DNA from: Robertmurraya korlensis
GTDB lineage: Bacteria; Bacillota; Bacilli; Bacillales; Cytobacillaceae
Assembly (NCBI RefSeq): GCF_023715225.1
Contig: NZ_JAMBNS010000004.1
Location: 248,001 to 312,000, forward strand
DNA: 64,000 nucleotides
Direction of reading: 5' to 3'
A program made the position numbers and the translations under genes. The notes under the pieces are model-generated. The model saw nothing but the letters and a program-made list of their open reading frames with translations. It ran no database searches and was not told the origin of the DNA. Of this stretch, positions 12,032 through 19,881 are shown piece after piece. Positions within the stretch are counted from its first letter, which is position 1, and every line of letters begins with the position of its first letter.

Positions 12032-13411
12032 ATGAAATCACTAAAACGAATGCTGTATGAATTAACGATGGATAAGGAATTTGTCGCCTTAAAATTCCTG
12101 ATTGACCGCCCGAATGTGTTCCATGTTGTGGGGGCTACTCATTTAGAAACCTGGCATTCAAGATTCTTAACTTGGCTACTGGATCCAACCGAACGACATA
12201 TGCTAGGGTATTATCCTTTTCAAAGATTCTTAATGGCCGTGGCCGAATCGGCGGATGAAAACTTGGATGATATTACGGATCTCGCCATGCTGAATGTAAA
12301 TCAATTCAGACATCCGGAGGTTATCGCAGAAAAGGATATTAACAAACTAGATATTGATGAGCAAGAAACCCTCGAGGAATCTGAAAAGAATGACGACAAA
12401 GGCAGACTAGATGTCTTCTTTAAGGTAAATATCGTCGATGAAAAAGACCCTAGCCAGGAGAAAAGATTAATCCTAGCGGTCGAGCAAAAGGTCTATGCCA
12501 GAGTGGACGTGAATCAATGCAACAAGTATTTAAGAAAATTCGAATAGAAATTCAAAGACGAAACGTTCCTGCTGGTAGGCTTAGTGCCAAAAAGCCAAAT
12601 CAAAGAATCCAATGAAGCCATGTTTGGCAGCTCCAAATGGAATGGAATCGACTATCAGCAACTAGTAGACATCGTACTTATGCCATGCCTGGATAACCCA
12701 GATTTAAGCATTTACGCCAAACCGATCATTCAGCAGTATGTAGATGCCCTACGTATGCCTTATAAAGGAAAACGTGAAAAATTAGCAACGATTGAAGAAG
12801 AACGCATCCTCGTTCGCTCCATTTATGACCGCTTTGAAGATGTGTTTAAAGCCATTACGAACATATCAAATGAAGACGACAGTGAAGAGAGAAACTATGT
12901 GAACACAGTCGTAAACGAAAACTATGGGGAAGTGTTCAGAACCATCAAATGGATTCTGAACGAGGAAAACGATGTAGAAGAGCTATGGAATTTCTCGACG
13001 CCATTCCAAAGAACGATACATAAAAGATGGGACGAGCTTCATATTGTTATTAATTATAGGGGAGAAGTAATGGATATTTATGGAAAAAATGTTCCGGAAC
13101 TTTGGAAAAAGACTTTACTGTGGATTGAAGAACAAAACCTTCCTCTTCACAAACATATAGAAGAGGGCTTTATTCTCGGAGGTGGGGACAACGGAAAGCG
13201 TTATGCATTAGCATTGCAGCCCATCCATAAAAGTAGAAAAAAATTCTCCTCAATCCATAAATATGAATCAATCATAACAGGTGAGACATACTTCTTGGAA
13301 ACCAAGATTAATACAGAAATGGGTATGTTAACAATTGCTAAATTATTAAAAAATCTAGGTGTAGCGGTGGAAACTCCGTTGCTAGAGAACAGTGGAACTG
13401 TTCTAGTATAG
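12032..13411 (+). pseudogene. PD-(D/E)XK nuclease family protein interrupted by an in-frame TAG
   Basis: One reading frame runs from ATG 12032 (GGGGAG upstream) to 13411 except for a TAG at 12545-12547. The first part ends KYLRKFE and, directly after the TAG, the same frame continues KFKDETFLLVGLVPKSQIKE, which reads naturally as one domain. Before the stop are THLETWHSRFLTWLLDP and the nuclease motif D127, E151-x-K153 (GRLDVFF and LAVEQKVYA). The rest is a helical C-terminal region. The uninterrupted product would be about 459 aa. Either this is a nonsense mutation, a sequencing error, or read-through occurs. The first 171 residues still hold the catalytic motif. Confidence 0.82.
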
Positions 13412-13552
13412 ACTTTTCTAAAACCAGATCCCATATTATCTAATTGGGCTGCTTATTCTTTGATAAGCAGTCCTCTGAAAGCAGACTTGATCAGTTATCA
13501 CCAGACCGAATTTGTCCGTAATCAAGCAAAAATGAAGCTAAAGGAGAGACTA

Positions 13553-13807
13553 GTGATTACACAAATCGAAGCAATTCTCGAAGCATTTAAACATTTAGGT
13601 GTCGTTCAAAGTAAAAAAGAAATAGATGAATGGATACAAAAAAATTATCAAAAAGACTATAAAGATACAGGTACTGCTATGGCAGATATGGTACCTGTTA
13701 CACATAGAGGCAATAATAGCTCAAAAGTACCATCAAGGTTCCGTATTTTGCTAAGAATATCAAGAGGATGTTACTGTATCATTCCCGAAAAGAATAATAG
13801 TTTTTAA
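13553..13807 (+). CDS. small winged-helix-like protein
   Basis: An 84-aa protein from GTG 13553 (AAGGAGAG upstream), beginning ITQIEAILEAFKHLGVVQSKKEI. The pattern of an N-terminal helix, KKEIDEWIQKNY, TAMADMVPVTHRGN and RISRGCYCI resembles winged-helix modules attached to restriction or nuclease proteins. Longer in-frame starts reach back to 13460 but lack a ribosome site. It follows the split nuclease gene, so it may be a DNA-binding accessory of that gene. No specific function is known. Confidence 0.6.
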   Translation: MITQIEAILEAFKHLGVVQSKKEIDEWIQKNYQKDYKDTGTAMADMVPVTHRGNNSSKVPSRFRILLRISRGCYCIIPEKNNSF

Positions 13808-14237
13808 TAATAAGAGAAAAGCGTTTTTCCACCAAAAGGAGAAACGCTTTTTTTTATGGTATTGTAGGGATACCGCTTAAACACATAAAGATTACTAAAC
13901 TGCGACCCATTCTTCCTGACAGTTTCATATACAGTTATAATGCCAAATTTAATCGCCTTTTGAAGCATCCGTTTAAAGGATGATCGTGAAATCATACCAA
14001 GTTCACCCCGATCCTCATAGATACTCTTAAGCATCGTACCTATCTTCGTTTTTACAAACTCCCGGCACCTTTTCAGCAAAAGGGATCAGTTATTGTAATG
14101 CAATTTGCTCATTTCTTGTGAAATGACTCTACTTTTATACACTACCATCCATAAAGTCACATGCTCACGAAACTCCTCAAGATGATTAAACTGCGAATAA
14201 TCCACAAAAGCCTCGATTGTACTAGCCTTGATGACAT
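13804..14237 (-). pseudogene. frameshifted HTH protein of plasmid-replication type
   Basis: On the minus strand the upstream part reads TIEAFVDYSQFNHLEEF and HVTLWMVVYKSRVISQEMS, then breaks; the downstream part, in another frame, reads KIGTMLKSIYEDRGELG, ISRSSFKRMLQKAIKFGI and NGSQFSNLYVFKRYP. Together these match a helix-turn-helix protein common on Bacillus plasmids and mobile elements. The break is near 14080-14100, and the only ATG at the 5' end (14237) is out of frame with the conserved part, so at least two frameshifts are present. It shows that the island has carried plasmid-type genes. Confidence 0.65.
13817..13858. terminator. bidirectional terminator
   Basis: AAAAGCGTTT pairs with AAACGCTTTTTT around a purine-rich loop. 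A strong T-run follows on the plus strand. It separates the winged-helix gene from a convergent broken gene. Confidence 0.85.
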
Positions 14238-14305
14238 ATGCTTACACCTCCTTTTATTTCTGAATATAAGGAAGTGGTTCAAAAGGACAGGCTATCTCTA
14301 AAATA

Positions 14306-14335
14306 TGTAAAGAGCTGCGACTTTTGTTGTATAAT
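14306..14335 (+). promoter_or_regulatory. promoter of the NERD-helicase gene
   Basis: A perfect TATAAT at 14330-14335, with TGTAAA at 14306-14311 as a weak -35 at 18 bases. Transcription would begin near 14342, which excludes the upstream in-frame ATG at 14238 and supports ATG 14367. Confidence 0.6.
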
Positions 14336-14366
14336 GGAAAAAAAGCGCACTTTATGGAGTGGTAAC

Positions 14367-16283
14367 ATGGCCTACACGGTACCAGAAACAATTCGTTCTA
14401 CGGCAACAATGGGAGAAAGATTACTATTTCGCACCCTTAAAACGTATTTGCCGGAAGATTACATCGTCTATTACGAGCCTGAAATTCAAGGGAAAAGACC
14501 AGATTTTGTGATAATTGGCCCAGACCTGGGGATTGTAGTATTAGAAGTAAAAGATTATACAAAAAATACATTGTTACAACTTAACCATGAAGAATGGACA
14601 TTACTGACCTCTTCTGGTGAGACAACCACGACAAAAAATCCATTAAAGCAAGCTAGGGAGAATATTTTTCACTTAGTTGATAAGTTAAAGAAAGATAAAA
14701 ACCTAGTGAACCTGGACGGTAAATATAAATACCAACTCAAGTTTCCATTTGGGTATGGTGCGGTCTTTACGAGGCTGTATCAAAAAGAATTTATCACGGA
14801 TGGATTATACTCCATTATTGAACCACAGTTCTGTCTTACACGTGATGAAATTGATCCGGAAAAAGAAAACTTCTCAGAGGAGATTTTGTTCGAGAAGATA
14901 TCCAATATGTTTATTGTTCCTTATCGTTTAAGAGAGCCTTTATCCAAGCAAGAAATTGATGCGATTCGTTACCATCTATTCCCTGAAGTGAGGATCAGTG
15001 CAGAATTCAAACAGCCAGTCCCTTACCAAGATCAGTTGCTGCTTTCCTTACACGATATTAAAGCAATGGACTTACACCAAGAGAATCTTGCAAAGCAACT
15101 TGGGGATAAGAATAGGTTAATCCGAGGAGTTGCAGGTAGTGGGAAAACTTTAATCCTTGCGAGTCGTGCGAAAATGCTTGCGAAGCAACATCCGGATTGG
15201 AAAATTCTCATTCTCTGCTACAATATCTCACTTGCTAGGAGCATCGAACAAATGATTGTTCATATGATGAATGAACCTGACGACTTGTTTGATTTAGATT
15301 TCTCTTCGGGAGAGGGAAGGGTCATTAACAAGCATAATGTAACGGTGAGAAACTTTCATGCTTGGTTAAAGAACGATCTCAAGATAAGTGAAGATAAAAT
15401 TCCGGCAGTCATTGAGAAACTTGAAGCGAAAGAAGCCATCATGCCAATGTATGACGCTATCTTAATAGATGAAGGCCAAGACTTCGAGTCAAGTTGGTTC
15501 GGGCTAGTGAGCCAACTACTAAACCCTAGTACCAAATCTCTACTATTAGTGGAAGACCGTGCCCAGACCATATATAAAAGAAAGAATACTTATTTAAAAG
15601 ATACCGGGTTGAGTTTTCAAGGACGATCTAAGGTATTAAACATTAACTACCGTAACACCGCACAAATTGTGAAATTCGCGTGGGATTTCTACCGTTCGCA
15701 TTCATCACTAAAGGAGAAAGTGGTCTCACATGATTATGAGGGAGAGATTATTGCTCCACAAAGTACGAAGCGAAAAGGATATGAACCCGCCATTCTTAAA
15801 GCAGACAGCTTTTTTAAAGAAGCTAAAATTGTTGCTAAGCAGATCAAAAAACTAAACGAAGCGAGAAAAATTCCTTTCTCAGAGATGCTTATATTGTATC
15901 GAGTAAAACGAACACACCAGGTTAATTATGTGGATGTACTGACTAGAGCATTAAAAAGTGAAACTATCCCATACTACTGGATTACTGAAAATAGTGAAAC
16001 GAAACGTAACTTTGATAAGGATTCGAATACGGTTAAGATCAGTACGATCGACAGTAGTAAAGGCTTAGATTTTCAAGCAGTCTTTATTGTTAATGTTGAT
16101 AATATGCCATTTCAATTAGAAGAAGATAAAAATAGAGAAGCATCTCTTCTTTATATCGGGATGACTAGAGCAAAGGACCTTTTATGTTTATCCTATTCTG
16201 GTGATTCGGAGTTTACTAAGTATTTCGATCAATTAAAGCAAGCTCAAAAGACTAATACGCTTCAAAAAGAACAATCCAGTTAA
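14367..16283 (+). CDS. NERD nuclease-domain plus UvrD-like helicase protein
   Basis: A 638-aa protein. Residues 15-150 form a NERD domain (D46 in GKRPDFVII, E60 and K62 in VVLEVKDY), a PD-(D/E)XK relative. From residue 250 an SF1 helicase follows: Walker A GVAGSGKT (254-261), Walker B LIDEGQD (368-371), the KISTIDSSKGLDFQAVFIV motif and LLYIGMTRAKDLLCL near the C-terminus. Start ATG 14367 has GGAGTGG upstream and lies behind a TATAAT promoter. Proteins with this architecture occur in bacterial defence islands; substrate and trigger are unknown. It stands alone between the broken HTH gene and a minus-strand gene. Confidence 0.86.
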   Translation: MAYTVPETIRSTATMGERLLFRTLKTYLPEDYIVYYEPEIQGKRPDFVIIGPDLGIVVLEVKDYTKNTLLQLNHEEWTLLTSSGETTTTKNPLKQARENIFHLVDKLKKDKNLVNLDGKYKYQLKFPFGYGAVFTRLYQKEFITDGLYSIIEPQFCLTRDEIDPEKENFSEEILFEKISNMFIVPYRLREPLSKQEIDAIRYHLFPEVRISAEFKQPVPYQDQLLLSLHDIKAMDLHQENLAKQLGDKNRLIRGVAGSGKTLILASRAKMLAKQHPDWKILILCYNISLARSIEQMIVHMMNEPDDLFDLDFSSGEGRVINKHNVTVRNFHAWLKNDLKISEDKIPAVIEKLEAKEAIMPMYDAILIDEGQDFESSWFGLVSQLLNPSTKSLLLVEDRAQTIYKRKNTYLKDTGLSFQGRSKVLNINYRNTAQIVKFAWDFYRSHSSLKEKVVSHDYEGEIIAPQSTKRKGYEPAILKADSFFKEAKIVAKQIKKLNEARKIPFSEMLILYRVKRTHQVNYVDVLTRALKSETIPYYWITENSETKRNFDKDSNTVKISTIDSSKGLDFQAVFIVNVDNMPFQLEEDKNREASLLYIGMTRAKDLLCLSYSGDSEFTKYFDQLKQAQKTNTLQKEQSS

Positions 16284-16370
16284 AAGGGTAAAGAAAGGCT
16301 GTTAAGTATAAATTTGTACTTTAGGTAGATTGGATATGATAAAAAAATTTTACCTTGTTGAAGTTGAGGA

Positions 16371-16398
16371 GTAAAAGCCCCGAAAAAACTTCGGGGCT
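16371..16398 (-). terminator. terminator of the minus-strand hypothetical gene
   Basis: Read on the minus strand, AGCCCCGAA pairs with TTCGGGGCT and is followed by TTTT. The plus strand lacks a T-run after the hairpin. Confidence 0.75.
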
Positions 16399-16405
16399 GC
16401 ACTTG

Positions 16406-16765
16406 TTACTTTCGTATTAATACTCCCTTTTTCTCTAAATTAATGAGAGCACCTTTGTTTCTATACTTACTATAAGCAACTAATCGGTTTAAATCTTTGA
16501 CTGTTAATTTTGATGAATCAATACCAAGTATGTAATTTCTGTTTAACTTTTCAACCAAGGAAAGTGCAAAAATTCTTTGCTTTTCTGTAAGTGTATAATC
16601 TTCATCGGATAGTTGCTTGTTTTGAGCATTAATTAATTCTTGGTGTTTTTCTTCAAGAGCTTGAATTTTAGATAGGATTTCTTCCTTTTCGAGATCCTTA
16701 GCAGAATTATTTTCAACCACCTTTAGAGTTGGTTTTTTAAATATATCAATTATTTTTTTAATCAT
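16406..16765 (-). CDS. hypothetical coiled-coil protein
   Basis: A 119-aa protein that I do not recognise. Residues 1-20 are basic (MIKKIIDIFKKPTLK), residues about 25-55 form a charged coiled coil (AKDLEKEEILSKIQALEEKH), and the C-terminal half is a helical basic segment with TEKQRIFALSLVEKLN. The start at 16765 lies behind AAGGGAGAG. There is no membrane segment or signal peptide. It runs opposite to its neighbours with its own terminator, inside the defence-type cluster; no function is proposed. Confidence 0.6.
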   Translation of the reverse strand: MIKKIIDIFKKPTLKVVENNSAKDLEKEEILSKIQALEEKHQELINAQNKQLSDEDYTLTEKQRIFALSLVEKLNRNYILGIDSSKLTVKDLNRLVAYSKYRNKGALINLEKKGVLIRK

Positions 16766-16886
16766 CAATAAACTCTCCCTTTTGTACTACAGGTAAATGT
16801 ACCTAATATATTAATAGATTATGTTGAATGAAAATACAAGAGCTAACTAAAAATTAATTCTTAATGTATATATACTGGAGGAAAAA

Positions 16887-17756
16887 ATGGATTATCTAAA
16901 ATTAAACAAAATTACATTAAAAGATTATCCCGGAGTAAATGAAATATGGGTTCAAAATGTAATCGCAAATGATCCTTCTATAATTGGGTTGGGTGATATA
17001 GAACTTAAGGACAAAGAGAGAAAACAACCAAGGGCAGGTCGTTTAGATTTGTTGTTTCAAGATGAGAATAATAAAAGATACTGTGTAGAAATACAGCTTG
17101 GAAAAACCGATGAGAGTCATATTATAAGAACGATTGAATACTGGGACATTGAGAAAAAGAGGTACCCGCAGTATGAGCATGTCGCAGTAATTATTGCTGA
17201 GGATATTACGAGTAGATTTTTAAATGTAATTAGTCTATTTAATCGTAGTATACCGATTATTGCCATTCAAATGAATGCAGTAGAAGTAAATAAACAGATA
17301 GGATTACAATTTGTGACGGTCCTTGATGAAACAGCGCTACAAACATATAGTGATGAAGAAGAGATAGCCCAAACAGTCGTTGATCGAACGTATTGGGAGG
17401 AAAAAGCTACACCAGCTACTGTTGCTCTTGCCGATAGTTTATTGGAAATTATTCATGAGGAAATTGAAACGAATATTAACTTGAAATTTAATAAGTTCTA
17501 TATTGGATTAGAAAGAAGAGGTCTTACGAATAATTTCATAACCTTTAAGCCTAGGAAAGATTACATAATTGTTCAACCAAAACTAAGCAAAACTGAAGAT
17601 TTTGATAACATTCTCGAAGAATTATCTTTGGATGTTCTTGATTACGACACAAAAGGCAAATGCTATAGAATACGAATGAAACGAGAAGATATTAAAAATC
17701 ACAAAGACAAAATCGGTCAATTATTTATAGAGGCCGAGAAATCATTTAATAATTAA
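16887..17756 (+). CDS. PD-(D/E)XK-like protein with C-terminal DUF5655-like domain
   Basis: A 289-aa cytoplasmic protein. Residues 50-95 contain AGRLDLLFQDE and CVEIQLGKTDESHIIRTIEYW, a nuclease-like core in which the usual ExK is ExQ; this variant seems characteristic of the family, not a local mutation. Residues about 185-285 (FNKFYIGLERRG, FITFKPRKDYIIVQPKL) look like a DUF5655 domain. ATG is behind CTGGAGG. It precedes the McrB-like gene by about 60 bases with no terminator and may be co-transcribed with it. A nucleic-acid-processing role is inferred. Confidence 0.72.
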   Translation: MDYLKLNKITLKDYPGVNEIWVQNVIANDPSIIGLGDIELKDKERKQPRAGRLDLLFQDENNKRYCVEIQLGKTDESHIIRTIEYWDIEKKRYPQYEHVAVIIAEDITSRFLNVISLFNRSIPIIAIQMNAVEVNKQIGLQFVTVLDETALQTYSDEEEIAQTVVDRTYWEEKATPATVALADSLLEIIHEEIETNINLKFNKFYIGLERRGLTNNFITFKPRKDYIIVQPKLSKTEDFDNILEELSLDVLDYDTKGKCYRIRMKREDIKNHKDKIGQLFIEAEKSFNN

Positions 17757-17817
17757 AGAATAGATATTGTTTGGAAAAAATTTATACAAGAAAAGTATTA
17801 AGAAGTTGGTGTTCTAA

Positions 17818-19881
17818 TTGATAAAGGAAGTACGAAGTTGGTCTAAGCCTAATATTGTCAATTTAATTGGAAGAAAAAAAGTCGATTGGTCCATATTTGA
17901 ATACGGTACACATATTCCAATAGAGTTTCATGATGATTTTGCTATTGCTAATGCTAATCATTTCTTAAAGGTTGGCGAAAGAGTTGACATCAAGTTATTA
18001 ATTGAGGATAAGTCATTCACTATACAATTAGTAAATTTTAGGCGCAAAGACTCCGATAAAGGGTCTCTACAGCTCCGATATGATACAAATCGTCTTCTTA
18101 GAGAGTATCTAATCAGCACTTTTAACACTTCTTATAAATATTTAGAAAATAATAGAGAAGAAAAATCGAAAAAACCGGTACATACCCCTAAAGAGATTGA
18201 AGAGTCAATCGATTTTTTACAAACGGATGAACCTTATGTTTATCGAGTGATACTAAATACGAGTAAGGTTTTTTCATTTTGGTGGGTTAACCAAGGCCAA
18301 ACACACAAAGAAGAAAGGGAAAATGAGTTTTTGTGGGCTCCACAAAAATCTAAACAGGGAATACCTCTCCCACATCATGTAGGTTTATTAAAACCAAAAG
18401 TTGGAGACATAGTATTCTGTTATTCTTCCATGGAAATCAAATCTGTAGGTATTGTACAATCGGAGGCGGTTGAAGCGCCAAAACCCTCAGTCATTGCCAC
18501 TCATAACTGGGAAGAAGATGGGTATTTAGTAAAACTTAATTATTTTGACATCAATCCTACTATTAGGAAGGAAGATATTCCTTTAGAGTGGAGACTTGAA
18601 GAAGGTGGACCTTTTGATAGAAACGGTAACCTTAAGCAAGGATACTTTTTTGAGTTAACAGAAGTGTTTGCTCGAAAGATATTCAATTTATTTAAGGAAA
18701 GGTTTCCAACGGAGGTACGGAATAAGTTGCTAGAGTATAAGCCTACAGAGCAGACAATACAAATTACTGAGAATCCAAAAACGTATTTATCTAACGCAGA
18801 TCTCGTTAATCATATATATACATATATAAAAGCAAAAGGATTTTATTATAAAAAAGTAGAAGTAATCAATCTATTCCTATCCTTAAAAACAAAGCCTTTT
18901 GTCATTCTCTCAGGCATTTCTGGAACTGGAAAAACGAAAATGGTTCAATGGTTTGCGGAAAGTGTAGGAGCTACCGAAGAAAATGGACAATTCGCTTTGA
19001 TTCCGATTCGTCCGGATTGGAATGATGGCTCAGACCTACTAGGATATGTAGATATTAAAGGAGAGTTTAAAGAAGGACCATTGACGAAAGTAATAAAACG
19101 AGCAGAGAATCATCCTGATCTACCTTACTTTGTGCTATTAGATGAAATGAATTTAGCACGTGTTGAGTATTATTTTAGCGATATCCTCAGTGTCATGGAA
19201 AGCCGTAAGTGGAAGGATGGAGATATTGTTTCTTCGACTTTACTTTCCGAGGAAATAGCAGGATTCGACTTGAAACTTCCGAATAATCTTTATATCGTTG
19301 GTACAGTCAACATGGACGAAACAACCCATCCCTTCAGTAAAAAGGTATTGGACCGAGCTAATACCATTGAGTTTAATCGGATTGATCTTGGTAACCTTTC
19401 ATTTTTACACGAGCAAGAGCAAGTGGATCCAATTGTAAGTGATCAAGATTCATTTGCTTCGACTTACCTCCATTTAAAGGATCTTTATGTAAAGAATAAT
19501 CGGATTGTTGAGTTGATAACAACCGAGTTAGAACAAATGAACGCCGCACTCCAGTTAATCAATGCACACGTTGGTTATCGTGTACGTGATGAGATTTGTT
19601 TCTACATGGCATATAACGAAGAGGCAAACCTGTTGGAACTCTCCGAGGCGTTTGACCATTGTATATTACAAAAGATTTTACCTCGTATTGCTGGAAGTGA
19701 TATGAGGGTCGAACAACTTCTCAAAAAGCTTTATGTCCAATTTACTAACAAGCAGTATGAGGAAGAGATAGAGTTATCTGATCACGATTTACAAAGTGCG
19801 AAATACCCGAAAAGTGCCGCAAAGGTTGTGGAAATGCTAGGGAGGTTAAAAGATGGCTTCACTTCCTTCTGGATCTCGTGA
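17818..19881 (+). CDS. McrB-like protein: EVE domain plus AAA+ NTPase
   Basis: A 687-aa protein. Residues 1-110 are an N-terminal domain I cannot place; residues about 140-290 fit an EVE/PUA-like modified-base reader (FSFWWVNQGQ, KPKVGDIVFCYSSMEIKSVGI). From residue 355 an AAA+ module follows with Walker A GISGTGKTK (366-374), Walker B VLLDEMNLARVEYYF (438-452) and TVNMDETTHPFSKKVLDRA, corresponding to the McrB signature region. McrB enzymes use GTP to power restriction of modified DNA with an McrC nuclease. The next gene overlaps it by 29 bases. Start is a TTG with a poor ribosome site. Confidence 0.88.
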   Translation: MIKEVRSWSKPNIVNLIGRKKVDWSIFEYGTHIPIEFHDDFAIANANHFLKVGERVDIKLLIEDKSFTIQLVNFRRKDSDKGSLQLRYDTNRLLREYLISTFNTSYKYLENNREEKSKKPVHTPKEIEESIDFLQTDEPYVYRVILNTSKVFSFWWVNQGQTHKEERENEFLWAPQKSKQGIPLPHHVGLLKPKVGDIVFCYSSMEIKSVGIVQSEAVEAPKPSVIATHNWEEDGYLVKLNYFDINPTIRKEDIPLEWRLEEGGPFDRNGNLKQGYFFELTEVFARKIFNLFKERFPTEVRNKLLEYKPTEQTIQITENPKTYLSNADLVNHIYTYIKAKGFYYKKVEVINLFLSLKTKPFVILSGISGTGKTKMVQWFAESVGATEENGQFALIPIRPDWNDGSDLLGYVDIKGEFKEGPLTKVIKRAENHPDLPYFVLLDEMNLARVEYYFSDILSVMESRKWKDGDIVSSTLLSEEIAGFDLKLPNNLYIVGTVNMDETTHPFSKKVLDRANTIEFNRIDLGNLSFLHEQEQVDPIVSDQDSFASTYLHLKDLYVKNNRIVELITTELEQMNAALQLINAHVGYRVRDEICFYMAYNEEANLLELSEAFDHCILQKILPRIAGSDMRVEQLLKKLYVQFTNKQYEEEIELSDHDLQSAKYPKSAAKVVEMLGRLKDGFTSFWIS

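Noticed and set aside
14238-14366. Upstream extension of the NERD-helicase start
   Set aside because: The TATAAT at 14330-14335 would start transcription after this ATG, and GGAGTGG supports ATG 14367.
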